Shown: positions 8,364 through 17,060, numbered from the stretch's first letter. The stretch: 64,000 nt of DNA from Halobacillus yeomjeoni (GCF_020171525.1 NZ_JAIVAI010000001.1:1054001-1118000), one strand, 5' to 3'. Notes: generated by a model from the letters alone, not told the origin. Made by a program: numbers and translations.

Positions 8364-8495
8364 TTACTCTTCATCATCACCCTTTTTCCGATCTTCCTCA
8401 AAGGTTCCCCAGTCATACCCCGACCTGCCCCAGCTGATCAGAAAAAGTGCAGGGGCTGCGATCATCAATATAGCGATTATCAAATTCATTATCAT
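8364..8495 (-). CDS. Small single-pass membrane protein, 43 aa
   Basis: The frame encodes MIMNLIIAILMIAAPALFLI followed by SWGRSGYDWGTFEEDRKKGDDEE, one N-terminal membrane segment and an acidic tail. AAAGGGGA sits at ideal spacing before ATG 8495. I do not recognise a family. It is the first gene of a two-gene unit with the frameshifted membrane protein at 8124-8338. Confidence 0.6.
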   Translation of the reverse strand: MIMNLIIAILMIAAPALFLISWGRSGYDWGTFEEDRKKGDDEE

Positions 8496-8759
8496 TCCCC
8501 TTTCTTTGACTGATAGTACGTATACTTACGGTGATTCGTTTCACTTTCTGCTTAGATAAAAAAACGAATATCACCTAAAAAAGCCAGCATAGGATGCGTA
8601 CTTCACATGAAACCTCTTTTCTATACTTTCTTTGAATCTTGAATACATCTACTGTATCAACATGTTCCTCAGTTCCAATAAAAGTCCATTTTATTTTATA
8701 TATTTCATACAAGCACCATCTCTATTAATTCATATACTGTTAAAAAGGAGGTGATAGAT

Positions 8760-9152
8760 TTGACTCTATATAGACCCACTTGCGGAATCCATCAACCCTC
8801 CATGCCAATTAATTTTTCTCAATCAAGTCAAAAGTGTTTAGGACAAACACTTCAAGTATATAAAGCGTTTACGAAATGCCTGCCTACCATAACTTTAGTT
8901 GTTTCAGGCGGGGATAGCACACCTAATTGCCCGTATACCTTATTAGTTAGTACAAATAATCAATTACATCAAATAGAAATACCACCAAGAAGGCGTTTTA
9001 CCTTCACTTTTGATTGTGTAGAGGAAATAGGAGTAAAATGCGCAGATAATCGAGATAGTTTCTGCAACATAAACATCCAAATGTTTATTACTAGTTGTAT
9101 CTCGTGTTGTCAAAGATGTGACTATAAAGGTTATGAAGACTATAAACAATAA
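8760..9152 (+). CDS. Cysteine-rich beta protein, possibly an endospore-appendage (Ena/DUF3992)-like subunit
   Basis: The 130-residue product has 11 cysteines and a beta-rich middle (CLPTITLVVSGGDSTPNC, then LHQIEIPPRRRFTFTFDC), ending in SCISCCQRC. The layout, a Cys-flanked jelly-roll-like domain with an FTFTF strand, recalls the S-Ena spore-appendage proteins of Bacillus, but similarity is weak and by eye only. TTG 8760 is chosen because AAAGGAGG ends 8 bases before it; GTG 8751 overlaps that site. A CATATACT box at 8731-8738 resembles a mother-cell sigma-E -10, but it lies very close to the ribosome binding site. A terminator follows. Confidence 0.6.
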   Translation: MTLYRPTCGIHQPSMPINFSQSSQKCLGQTLQVYKAFTKCLPTITLVVSGGDSTPNCPYTLLVSTNNQLHQIEIPPRRRFTFTFDCVEEIGVKCADNRDSFCNINIQMFITSCISCCQRCDYKGYEDYKQ

Positions 9153-9164
9153 TTCTTTTTGAGT

Positions 9165-9198
9165 AAGAACCCTTATTGAAGTATGAGGGTTCTTTTTC
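9165..9198 (+). terminator. Rho-independent terminator after the cysteine-rich gene
   Basis: AAGAACCCT (9165-9173) pairs with AGGGTTCTT (9186-9194), followed by a T run. Confidence 0.88.
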
Positions 9199-9254
9199 AG
9201 TTGCCCTTAATAGACGTTTATATAAGGACATTTATGTTTGCAAAGGAAAATCAA

Positions 9255-9584
9255 TTACTTGAAGACTTCCGCTTCCGTTTCTGTCAGCCACTTATCAATG
9301 GCTTTAACTGGAAAGTAGTATTCATAACCGATTTTTACATAAGGAAGCTTACTTTTAACTACATCCCCATCTTTCTTCGGTAAAATCTTGGCCAATTGAT
9401 CATCGCGTATTCCTAAATATTGTTGCAGCTCTCCAGGGCTCATCAATTGCTGGTCCTTCGCTGGATTCACTGTAACTTCTTTTACAGCTGTTTGTGCTTC
9501 TGTATTGTTTAATGCACTTGTAACCATCCAGGATCCTGTCAAAATGCTTGCTGCTAAAATCAACAGATAAGTATTCATTCTCAT
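9255..9584 (-). CDS. Membrane-anchored or secreted protein with excisionase-like HTH fold
   Basis: The 109-residue protein begins with a hydrophobic signal-anchor (MNTYLLILAASILTGSWMVT). After a linker comes MSPGELQQYLGIRDDQLAKI and YVKIGYEYYFPVKAIDKWL, the pattern of the HTH_17/excisionase domain (LS.eE.a.yLgvs..tv..l ... kvG.r.rf....l..Wl). A DNA-binding-type fold placed outside or against the membrane is unusual; the domain may bind something other than DNA here. GAGGAG precedes the ATG. It is a single gene. Confidence 0.65.
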   Translation of the reverse strand: MRMNTYLLILAASILTGSWMVTSALNNTEAQTAVKEVTVNPAKDQQLMSPGELQQYLGIRDDQLAKILPKKDGDVVKSKLPYVKIGYEYYFPVKAIDKWLTETEAEVFK

Positions 9585-9884
9585 TTGTCTCCTCCTCTCA
9601 CTTTGATGAATTGCTATTCAATACAAATACCAATTATTTCAAACCTTACGTATGGACACAATCAATTTTCACAAAAAAGTGTTTAGTTTTTAATGATAAA
9701 TCCTCTTCTATGTAAAACCAAATCCTCTCCTCTGTATAGAAAATTATTTCCTAACCAAGCTAGATAAGGAAGTCATAATATGAGGACCTTACATAACAAC
9801 TTATAATAAATGGCACACAACTTAGGATTCGAAGGTAAAACATGAATTCGAAAAACATGGAAAGAGTGAAGTGAGGAATCGGAA

Positions 9885-11195
9885 ATGGATAAAAAACAAA
9901 AGTACATACACTTTTTCTCGCTTATCGCTCAATGGGTGTTGTTTGGCAGCCTGATTGGTGTGGTTGTGGGGGCATTCACTACTTTCCTTTTAACAACGAA
10001 CGATTTCTTAGGCGAAGTCAGAGAAGGTACTGGATGGCTCATCTTCCTGCTTCCTTTAGGCGGAATCGTTATCGGTTACATCTATATGAATTTTGGAAAG
10101 GTTATTATGAATCACACGCTGCATGACGCAGCAGAATTGAATAACTTGATCATCGAAGGAGCGCAGGGAAAGAAAAAAGTCCTGTCGAGAATGGGGCCCA
10201 TCGTCTATTTAGGAACCTTTATCACGGTCATTTTCGGCGGGTCAACGGGAAGAGAAGGGGCAGCGATCCAGATGGGTGGCAGCGTAGCTCAAGCCGTGAA
10301 CAAGTTTTTCAAAAAAAATAAAACGGATACAAAAATATTTGTGATGAGTGGGATCAGCGCAGGGTTCGGTTCGGCCTTCGGCGCGCCTATCACAGGTGCG
10401 GTTTTCGGTATGGAAATGGCTGCTTTAGGAAAAATGAAATTTGAGGCGCTGGTCCCCTGCCTCGTCGCTAGTTTTACCGGGCATTATGTAACAACATCTT
10501 TCTTTGGATTCCAACATGAATCCTTCATCATCCAAGCTCTACCGGAAGCGTCTATGGTTACATTTGCTAAAGTCATTGCAGCAGCTGTTTTGTTCAGCTT
10601 ATTAAGTGTTTCGTACTGTCAGTTAAGGCACAAAATCCAAACGATATCTGAAAAAGTTTTCAAGAAAAATCATATGAAAAGAGCTTTCGTCGGAGGGTTG
10701 ATCATAGTCGTGTTGACACTGATCGCAGGTTCACAAGACTATAACGGTCGAGGTTTAGAGATGCTTGAACAATCCTTCGAAGAAGAAGTACCTCGCTTCG
10801 CTTTTCTTGCAAAACTGATATTCACAGCCATCACACTCGGGACCGGCTTTGTTGGTGGAGAAGCCATCCCTTTATTTTTTATGGGGGCGACACTCGGCAA
10901 TGCTCTGCATGACTTCATGAATTTGCCGCTCTCATTTCTCGCTGCCCTCGGAATGATCGCTGCATTCAGTGCGGGCACGAATACACCAATCGCCGCTTTC
11001 CTTTTGGCCATGGAGTTGTTTGACGGCAAAGGTGCAGAGTTCTTTTTCGTTGCTTGCCTCGTAAGCTTCATCTTTTCGGGTCATCACGGATTATGGCCTG
11101 CTCAGGAAATATATCAACCTAAAAGCAGAATGTATAAGATTCATGAGGGAGATACCATTGAACAAGTTGAAAAACAGAAGAAATCTACAGAATAA
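9885..11195 (+). CDS. CLC-family anion channel/transporter
   Basis: A 436-residue membrane protein of the CLC family with about ten hydrophobic segments. The gating-Glu motif GGSTGREGAAIQMGGS lies at about residues 115-130, GEAIPLFFMGATLGN at about 325-339 and AGTNTPIAAFLLAMELF at about 363-379. LNNLIIEGAQ and RMGPIVYLGTFIT upstream of the motif recall the CLC-F branch of fluoride/proton antiporters more than chloride channels; this sub-assignment is by eye. GAAGTGAGG precedes ATG 9885. It is convergent with an acetyltransferase gene that ends only 4 bases away. Confidence 0.88.
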   Translation: MDKKQKYIHFFSLIAQWVLFGSLIGVVVGAFTTFLLTTNDFLGEVREGTGWLIFLLPLGGIVIGYIYMNFGKVIMNHTLHDAAELNNLIIEGAQGKKKVLSRMGPIVYLGTFITVIFGGSTGREGAAIQMGGSVAQAVNKFFKKNKTDTKIFVMSGISAGFGSAFGAPITGAVFGMEMAALGKMKFEALVPCLVASFTGHYVTTSFFGFQHESFIIQALPEASMVTFAKVIAAAVLFSLLSVSYCQLRHKIQTISEKVFKKNHMKRAFVGGLIIVVLTLIAGSQDYNGRGLEMLEQSFEEEVPRFAFLAKLIFTAITLGTGFVGGEAIPLFFMGATLGNALHDFMNLPLSFLAALGMIAAFSAGTNTPIAAFLLAMELFDGKGAEFFFVACLVSFIFSGHHGLWPAQEIYQPKSRMYKIHEGDTIEQVEKQKKSTE

Positions 11196-11199
11196 CCTT

Positions 11200-11679
11200 C
11201 TAGCTTAACCTTTTTGCAAGTTCAATTTCGTCTCTGATTGGAATACCATCGTTCCCTACAAAAGGAATTTCAGGTTTCATCTCACGCGCTTTTTCAACTG
11301 CATTTCTATGTAGACTGGCTAAGAAATATCCACGTTTTTGATAAAACTTCAGTGCTGATAAATTATCATTCGTGGTGATTAAGCTGATGTATTTACATTT
11401 TTCCTTACACGCCATCTCCTCCACTGCTTTTACAAGAGAAGACCCTATCCCTTTATTTTCTTCTTTACTATCCAAGGAGATAATTTCGCATTCATCACCG
11501 GAAATGATGTATGTAATTAAGCCAGTGATTTCTCCATTATGATTTATTTTCACAAATCCACTTAACTTACTACAATCATAGACACCTGAAGAAATGACCA
11601 TTTTTGTACTTCCCCAATGTTCAATAAAGAACTCAGCCACATTAGATTGGGTCGTTTCATTTATTGATATGAGTTCCAA
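11200..11679 (-). CDS. GNAT family N-acetyltransferase
   Basis: The 159-residue protein has the acetyl-CoA motif ENKGIGSSLVKAVEEMA at about residues 75-91 and the following LSALKFYQKRGYFLASLHRN strand-helix-strand typical of GNATs. The C-terminal KPEIPFVGNDGIPIRDEIEL extension occurs in a Bacillus subgroup of unknown substrate. It overlaps the upstream acetyltransferase by 19 bases, so the two are probably translated from one message. Confidence 0.88.
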   Translation of the reverse strand: MELISINETTQSNVAEFFIEHWGSTKMVISSGVYDCSKLSGFVKINHNGEITGLITYIISGDECEIISLDSKEENKGIGSSLVKAVEEMACKEKCKYISLITTNDNLSALKFYQKRGYFLASLHRNAVEKAREMKPEIPFVGNDGIPIRDEIELAKRLS

Positions 11680-12215
11680 ATTTCCACCTCCAACGGCTTA
11701 CAAATAGAGTAAACTTCTACTCTTCGGCCACCTGATACAACCTCCTTCTCAAAATCCATCCCTATTTTACCTGCCACCCTTTTCGAGGCAATGTTATTCG
11801 GCTGGATTAAAGAAATCAGTCGGTCTTCCCCCAAATGATCAAGTCCATGGACTTTTAACGCTTTTGCTGCTTCCGTAGCATAACCTTTTCCCCAATGGCT
11901 CCGTGAAACCCAATATCCTATTTCAAGTTCTTCAACTCCGTCAATGAACTGTGGTACCAGTCCAGCATGTCCGATCGGGGTATGGTCGTCTTTCCTTTCT
12001 AACACCATTAACCCCCGATCAGCTCCAGCTTGATAGGTACGATAAATCCACTCCAGAAAGTTTTGAGCCTCTTTTCTATCTTTCGTCTTCCCCTCTCCTA
12101 TATGTCTAACCATCTCTCCATTTGATAATAAAGAATATAAGAAATCAAAATCGTCATCGTTGTACTTACGAAGGTTTATTCTCTCGGTTTCAAATTGCAC
12201 TTTCAACCTCCTCAA
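11661..12215 (-). CDS. GNAT acetyltransferase, RimJ/RimL type
   Basis: This 184-residue protein starts FETERINLRKYNDDDFDFL and carries HWGKGYATEAAKALKVHGL and NIASKRVAGKIGMDFEKEV, the standard RimJ/RimL-type (Acetyltransf_3) layout of enzymes that acetylate protein N-termini or small amines. The true substrate is unknown. Its 3' end overlaps the next acetyltransferase gene. Confidence 0.88.
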   Translation of the reverse strand: MRRLKVQFETERINLRKYNDDDFDFLYSLLSNGEMVRHIGEGKTKDRKEAQNFLEWIYRTYQAGADRGLMVLERKDDHTPIGHAGLVPQFIDGVEELEIGYWVSRSHWGKGYATEAAKALKVHGLDHLGEDRLISLIQPNNIASKRVAGKIGMDFEKEVVSGGRRVEVYSICKPLEVEIWNSYQ

Positions 12216-12248
12216 GAAGTATTATTCAATTGTGGTAAAGAGACTCTC

Positions 12249-12758
12249 TTATGTATTCGTAGGATCAGTTAACTTTTTCAGGAATTCGATCTTCTCAAAA
12301 TCCTTATTATTGTTGTTTTCTGCGCGATAACTATCCTTGGAGGAAGCTTCGTAAACACTCAAATATTGGTACTCATTCAGCAGATAATACTTTATCCCTT
12401 TCCACATATGCAGCTCTAAATCATTCAACTGAACCCCTGCGAAACTTGGCAAAGTATCTATGATACCAAACTCGACGGATAACCCTTCTTTTGAAAAATT
12501 ATGTTCATGTAAATCGATCAACTCATATTCCATTGAAGCCATGATATTTACGATCTCATTCCAGTTATGTATATTTAATTCAGCCGGTACCTCCCAGCCC
12601 ATTTCATCACCCGGAACATGAATATCCAGATCCTGTGCATTCCATTTCTTCCTTGTCACGACTTCTAAACCAACTGACCCCATTAACAATGGAATAATAT
12701 CATTGTCATTTAACTTGCTTGCAATCTCTAAAAACTCATCAAACTTATGGTTTTCCAT
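12249..12758 (-). CDS. Nucleotidyltransferase-like protein
   Basis: A 169-residue protein with IPLLMGSVGLEVVTRKKW and AQDLDIHVPGD, resembling the GS...DxD core of minimal nucleotidyltransferases, followed later by LSVEFGIIDTLPSFAG. Related Bacillus proteins are unnamed or misannotated. ATG 12758 is chosen because GGAGGAGAAA directly precedes it. No antitoxin or HEPN partner is adjacent. The activity is inferred only from the motif pattern. Confidence 0.6.
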   Translation of the reverse strand: MENHKFDEFLEIASKLNDNDIIPLLMGSVGLEVVTRKKWNAQDLDIHVPGDEMGWEVPAELNIHNWNEIVNIMASMEYELIDLHEHNFSKEGLSVEFGIIDTLPSFAGVQLNDLELHMWKGIKYYLLNEYQYLSVYEASSKDSYRAENNNNKDFEKIEFLKKLTDPTNT

Positions 12759-12778
12759 TTTCTCCTCCAATTCTAAAA

Positions 12779-12810
12779 TGCCCCACAAAGAGACTTATAT
12801 GCTCTCATAA
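12779..12810. repeat. Possible degenerate palindromic-element arm
   Basis: TGCCCCACAAAGAGACTTAT and GCTCTCATAA partly match the right arm (GCCCC...AAGACT...GAGA) of the accessory-region element. It lies directly 3' of the acetyltransferase gene that ends at 12814. Confidence 0.3.
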
Positions 12811-12813
12811 AAC

Positions 12814-13356
12814 TTATAAGTCATCCTTCAAAATTGAATACATGAATAAATCATCAAATTTACCATTTGTATATTCATAGTGCCTCAGTAATCCTTCTTT
12901 TTGAAAACCCAGTTTCTCTACCATTCTCTGCGAAGGAAGATTTTCAGGAACAATCAGCGCTTCAATTCTTTCCAACTGGAGTTGTGAAAACCCGTATTGA
13001 ACGACTGCCTCTAATGCTTCAGATGCAATTCCTTGTCCCCAATGCGTTCTACTTAACTCAAAACCGACTTCCGCTCTGAAATGCTTGGGCTGCCTATTCA
13101 GGAAGCCACAGCTCCCTATCACCTGGTCGTTTTCTTTAAGTGTAATGCCCCAGCGGATGCCCGTACCTTCTTGATAGATAGAAGAATACCAGTTTATCTC
13201 ATCGTAAGCATCATCCACTGATTGGAAAGGAGGCAGCCCCATATGTTTGACGATTTCTTCATCAGTCAGATAACGTAATAGATCACTGGCGTCCTCCTTT
13301 GTAACTTCCCTCAATTTTAATCGCTCAGTTTCAATTACAGGAAATTTTTCAATCAT
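12814..13356 (-). CDS. GNAT acetyltransferase, RimJ/RimL type
   Basis: The 180-residue product starts IETERLKLREVTKEDASDLL and has HWGQGIASEALEAVVQYGF and NLPSQRMVEKLGFQKEGLL, a complete Acetyltransf_3 domain like that of ribosomal-protein-alanine acetyltransferases. Substrate unknown. It stands alone with about 55-base gaps on both sides. Confidence 0.88.
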   Translation of the reverse strand: MIEKFPVIETERLKLREVTKEDASDLLRYLTDEEIVKHMGLPPFQSVDDAYDEINWYSSIYQEGTGIRWGITLKENDQVIGSCGFLNRQPKHFRAEVGFELSRTHWGQGIASEALEAVVQYGFSQLQLERIEALIVPENLPSQRMVEKLGFQKEGLLRHYEYTNGKFDDLFMYSILKDDL

Positions 13357-13415
13357 TGACGTGCCTCCTCTCCACTTACCTTAGTTTACAAACCATATGA
13401 CTTCTTCAATGAATT

Positions 13416-13700
13416 CTATTTCATAAAATAAAAGCCTGTTCCATCTTCCTGTTTAACAAATCCAGATGGAGCTGATGAATTTTCTACTCTATTTTGTTCT
13501 TCTGCTGTTATAACTGTAGTAACGCTTTTATCTTCAACAGTTTTGTTTTCTACCTTATTTTGTTCCTCTGCGGTTACAACTCTGTTTGTATCTCCCAATT
13601 GATCATTAGTTTCTCCTTTTGCAAGCACGTTTGAAAAACCAATCGAAACTGAAAGAATACCTACAACACCAAAAGCAAGAATTATTGATTTTCGTTCCAT
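13416..13700 (-). CDS. Small secreted protein with internal TAEEQN repeats
   Basis: A 94-residue protein with an N-terminal hydrophobic signal (IILAFGVVGILSVSIGFSNVLA). The mature part has two copies of TAEEQN(K/R)VEN separated by about 20 residues, then ends APSGFVKQEDGTGFYFMK. No known domain is recognised; it is probably exported. A good ribosome binding site (GGAGG) precedes ATG 13700. Confidence 0.65.
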   Translation of the reverse strand: MERKSIILAFGVVGILSVSIGFSNVLAKGETNDQLGDTNRVVTAEEQNKVENKTVEDKSVTTVITAEEQNRVENSSAPSGFVKQEDGTGFYFMK

Positions 13701-13796
13701 AAAATTAAACCTCCATTGTTTTGCGATCTTTTTTATATTTTGTAGTGTAATTAAATTTAATGGCTTTCTTTTATAGTCTTACTACAAATCTTCTGT

Positions 13797-14039
13797 TCAG
13801 CTATCACCTCCTGTAATTGGTGAGGTATGTCTTCTCCTCTGTATGATAAGATAAACACCCGCACATACAACCATGAAAATATAAGATATATTTTTAGCAA
13901 GCCCGACAATATGGCACTTTAAATATGTCCTCAACATAGTAACAGCCAAATGATCTCTCAATATCATGACGTTTCCGGAAGGGAATTCGTTTCTTTTTTT
14001 AGCGGTAATTGTAAAAAAACTCATCCACTGTAATATCAT
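13797..14039 (-). CDS. Doubtful hypothetical reading frame
   Basis: An 80-codon open frame with one hydrophobic stretch (YIFMVVCAGVYLIIQ). It lacks a convincing ribosome binding site and any recognisable family, and may be a remnant or chance frame in the gap between the repeat protein and the kinase-like gene. Confidence 0.25.
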   Translation of the reverse strand: MILQWMSFFTITAKKRNEFPSGNVMILRDHLAVTMLRTYLKCHIVGLAKNISYIFMVVCAGVYLIIQRRRHTSPITGGDS

Positions 14040-14065
14040 TTGCCCGAAAAATAAACGACACGGTG

Positions 14066-15142
14066 CTACCTACTTTTGTATTGTTCCATACGAGAAAACG
14101 CAGTAACAAAACTCTCTGCCATATACCCCGGCGTGGACTTCTCCCACCCTACTTGTTCAAGGAAGAACGTACTTAGATAGCCGTATAACAATGGCGAAAT
14201 CATCATCGCCAAATCGAACTTTTTTAATTTCAACGATTCATCAATACAAGTGAACTCTTTAAGATATGCATCCCTGAGTTCTCTTTGGGCTTGTGTCCAT
14301 GGAATATGTAAGGTTTCATGATCGGTTTCCTCCACACACTCTGAAACTTCGTCTAACAACTTATCCAAAACAAAGAAAGGATGAGAAATCACTGCCTCCT
14401 CAAAATCATAAAGTAAAATGTCCTGCTGCTCTGTGACTGATGCATTATTTGTATGAAAATCGATATGATAGATCGACAGAGGGGCATTCATCCGGGACAG
14501 CTCATCGCAGATCTCATGAGTAACTTCTATCATGTTCTTTAAATTCTCCGGGTTCGAAATGGCTTCCAAGTTTTCGTAAGATAAATCAAATTCCTCATTT
14601 AATTTTTGAGCCTCAGACTTCCATGCTGGAACATATTCTACAATTGCTCGGGAAATATAATTTTCTAGAGTGTCTTTCAACCCCTGAAAATCATACACAG
14701 GAATACCTTTCATTTCTGGTTCACTCAAATTCATGAAATCCATTTGTAAACGAGCCATTGTGACTGCCATTTCGTGTATGTATTCAACGCGATTGAATTC
14801 TCTCAATTGTATCCCTTCAAACTTTTCAAATAGAAGCCACGTTTGAGATTGTTTAACCTCACCCGTTATAAGAGATACGACATGCTCAGAATTTAACTTA
14901 TTCAAAGTCCGGTATATGGATGGGGATGTTTTGAATAGAGGTAAGAATCCAATCTTTAAAACTACTTCCTTGTATTCACCAGCTAGATCAACTTCAAAAG
15001 AAGCTGTCATCCCCCAGTCATTGGACCTGAATACCTCCACGGGACCTTCTACTTTTTTGGCATCTGGAATATTTGAAACCAACCACCGTTTTGCATCTGC
15101 TACCTTTACTAAATCTTCTCTCCACGATTTTTCAGTATGCAT
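14066..15142 (-). CDS. Aminoglycoside phosphotransferase-like kinase (APH family)
   Basis: The 358-residue protein has the APH/choline-kinase fold: a lid with VVLKIGFLPLFKTSPSIY, the hinge LLFEKFEG, the catalytic-loop YHIDFHTNNASV (Asp general base, Asn metal ligand) and the metal-binding DFEEAV in place of DFG. The Brenner-type motif is intact, so it is likely an active small-molecule kinase, but the substrate is unknown and need not be an antibiotic. It belongs to the minus-strand accessory run. Confidence 0.8.
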   Translation of the reverse strand: MHTEKSWREDLVKVADAKRWLVSNIPDAKKVEGPVEVFRSNDWGMTASFEVDLAGEYKEVVLKIGFLPLFKTSPSIYRTLNKLNSEHVVSLITGEVKQSQTWLLFEKFEGIQLREFNRVEYIHEMAVTMARLQMDFMNLSEPEMKGIPVYDFQGLKDTLENYISRAIVEYVPAWKSEAQKLNEEFDLSYENLEAISNPENLKNMIEVTHEICDELSRMNAPLSIYHIDFHTNNASVTEQQDILLYDFEEAVISHPFFVLDKLLDEVSECVEETDHETLHIPWTQAQRELRDAYLKEFTCIDESLKLKKFDLAMMISPLLYGYLSTFFLEQVGWEKSTPGYMAESFVTAFSRMEQYKSR

Positions 15143-15187
15143 TAGATCGACTTCCTTAATACTTAATTTATTTTCAGACCAAATACA

Positions 15188-16015
15188 TCAATCCATCGGA
15201 AATATGTACACTAAATAATTCAAATGATTCTGCAAGCCCATATTTTGAGCAACGGCATTAGAAGGTTTATTCGCTTCATCACAATCCCAGTATGGAATTA
15301 TGCCCTCCCTCACCATCTCATTCACAACACAATGGGCTGCCTTCTGACCTAATTTATTCCCCCGGTGATCCTCTATTGTCTCTATATCCAAAGCGTGGAC
15401 ATTTTCAGCGACAAAACTTGAAAAACATAAACTTACAATCTTATTTTGGTGGACAATACAGTACCCCAGCCCCATTACAAAGAAATCCTCTGGAGAAGAC
15501 CAGAACTCGGATATTTTCGAGTGCAGAAACCCAATGTTATCAATAACATCGCTCTCATTAATATAAAATTCTTTATCTATCTTCAACACCTTATAATCTT
15601 CTTGAATGAAAGGGACATTGTTATTTTTATAATTGGTACTCAATGTATAAACCTTTTGATTTGACACCTGCATTTCACGGTTAACAAAAACCTTTTCTAT
15701 AGTCCCCTCCCACTTAGAATGATTACCAATCGCTATAAAGTTACTTAAGCCAAGTTTCTTTGCTTCAGGAAATATAACTCCGTTAAGGAACTCATTTATC
15801 TGGTTATTGAACACCTCATTTTCTTCATCTCCAATAAAGAAAAAACCATCATGATTCCCCAGCCAAATCAGTCCTGTTCTCGGAGAATCGATGCAATCTA
15901 CAAAAACCCGGCCTGGATTATTCCCTTCAATTACAGCTTTGACTTCCAAGTGCCCCTCATCATTGATCAACGGTTCGCATTTATGAAATGCAGCTTTATC
16001 CAGTTCATGAATCAT
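15188..16015 (-). CDS. GNAT acetyltransferase of the ZmaR-like (PF12746) group
   Basis: The 275-residue product has an N-terminal helper domain (LIWLGNHDGFFFIGDEEN) and a C-terminal GNAT domain with VHALDIETIEDHRGNKLGQ and YWDCDEANKPSNAVAQNMGL. This two-part layout matches the Bacillus family that includes the zwittermicin A resistance acetyltransferase ZmaR; that link is from memory of the family and does not prove the same substrate. It lies 45 bases upstream of the APH-like gene on the same strand. Confidence 0.75.
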   Translation of the reverse strand: MIHELDKAAFHKCEPLINDEGHLEVKAVIEGNNPGRVFVDCIDSPRTGLIWLGNHDGFFFIGDEENEVFNNQINEFLNGVIFPEAKKLGLSNFIAIGNHSKWEGTIEKVFVNREMQVSNQKVYTLSTNYKNNNVPFIQEDYKVLKIDKEFYINESDVIDNIGFLHSKISEFWSSPEDFFVMGLGYCIVHQNKIVSLCFSSFVAENVHALDIETIEDHRGNKLGQKAAHCVVNEMVREGIIPYWDCDEANKPSNAVAQNMGLQNHLNYLVYIFPMD

Positions 16016-16065
16016 TTTTATCCCCCCTGACGACTTTTTAAATTACTTATTATGAAGACATTTCA

Positions 16066-16083
16066 GAAGTCCAACTAACTATC
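16066..16083. repeat. Degenerate left arm of the palindromic element
   Basis: AGAAGTCCAACTAACTATC resembles the left arm AAGTCTTCAACTAACCTGCC seen intact at 34205-34222. It lies in the gap between two minus-strand genes. Confidence 0.35.
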
Positions 16084-16171
16084 AACACTCGTCATATAAG
16101 TAAATATTGTCTCTCCTTCAGTTCAAGATAGCACTATGTAATTTGACAATTTATTCCCCAATAACTAAGAT

Positions 16172-16453
16172 TTATCCACCGAAGGAAAAGCCGAAAAAGA
16201 ATAGCAGCAATGTTAAAAAATAAACTATGCTGACGGTAAGTGTAGTTATTATGACTATCCTCTTTTCCTTTTCTTTTTTCAAGCTCATCACCGACAATAT
16301 AATGCCAGCTATGCTTGTAAAGGGAGTGAAACTAAACCATTGAACTATAGCCCCTAAAAAGTTAATAGACGCCATTCTAAGAAAAGAAACAAACTGAACG
16401 AAAAATATACCTAACATCACCAAACAAAACTTTCCTAAAATAGATTTTGGCAT
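16172..16453 (-). CDS. Small membrane protein, 93 aa
   Basis: Three hydrophobic segments (CLVMLGIFFVQFVSFL, FTSIAGIILSVMSL and a C-terminal IITTLTVSIVYFLTLLLFFF) with a KKEKEKR loop between the last two. No known family is recognised. It is a single gene flanked by remnants of the palindromic element. Confidence 0.6.
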   Translation of the reverse strand: MPKSILGKFCLVMLGIFFVQFVSFLRMASINFLGAIVQWFSFTPFTSIAGIILSVMSLKKEKEKRIVIITTLTVSIVYFLTLLLFFFGFSFGG

Positions 16454-16507
16454 AAGAACTCTCCCAACTTACATCGCTGAACTATCAGCCACTATGAAAC
16501 CAATCCA

Positions 16508-16530
16508 GGAAGTCTAGTTAAAACTCCTGC
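16508..16530. repeat. Degenerate left arm of the palindromic element
   Basis: AAGTCTAGTTAAAACTCCTGC aligns with AAGTCTTCAACTAACCTGCC in the same orientation. It is 15 bases 3' of the gene that ends at 16545. Confidence 0.4.
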
Positions 16531-16544
16531 ATGTTCCTTTCATT

Positions 16545-17012
16545 TTAAGTATTAAATTTTTGAATATACACCCCATCCGTATACTCTTCACTAAAGTGTC
16601 CACCACTTACTTCGTTAATCAACCTTCTCCAAAAAGCTTGCGCAGGTTTATTCTTTTCTATCTGGGTGATCTCCCATGCTCCAGGGAACATTGAAAAAAG
16701 TTGTTTCGCACCTTCTTTTCCGAAACCACAACCCTGATATTTTGCTAAAATAAAGTACTCCTGGATTGTGTTGGGACTTGGAAAAGCTGCACTTTCCACA
16801 AGGGCAAATCCAATCAATTCACCTTTATTTTCAATGAAATAAGCATGGAAGTTATTATTAGTCCAATACTTCTCTAAATCAAAAGGCTTGTACGATCCAT
16901 TGTCTTCTAATTTAATCTCCGGTATGTATTTACTAAATTCATAAATATAAAATTGCATTATATTATGAAGTTTTGGCGCATCTTTTTCATGGACATGTTG
17001 GAAGGAAACCAT
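16545..17012 (-). CDS. GNAT family N-acetyltransferase
   Basis: The 155-residue protein shows YQGCGFGKEGAKQLF at about residues 100-114 as the acetyl-CoA loop and AFWRRLINEVSGGHFSEEY at the C-terminus. This YQGxGxGxxAxxxLF pattern with FxGxWxI (FPGAWEIT) is a distinct GNAT subgroup annotated only as putative acetyltransferases. Substrate unknown. Palindromic-element arms lie on both sides. Confidence 0.85.
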   Translation of the reverse strand: MVSFQHVHEKDAPKLHNIMQFYIYEFSKYIPEIKLEDNGSYKPFDLEKYWTNNNFHAYFIENKGELIGFALVESAAFPSPNTIQEYFILAKYQGCGFGKEGAKQLFSMFPGAWEITQIEKNKPAQAFWRRLINEVSGGHFSEEYTDGVYIQKFNT

Positions 17013-17060
17013 AAAATCACCTCTTATATAAGTTCATAGATTTTCTCCTAAATTTAGTAA

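Noticed and set aside
14066-15142. Antibiotic-resistance kinase
   Set aside because: The APH fold alone does not show an antibiotic substrate; many Bacillus homologues have other or unknown substrates.
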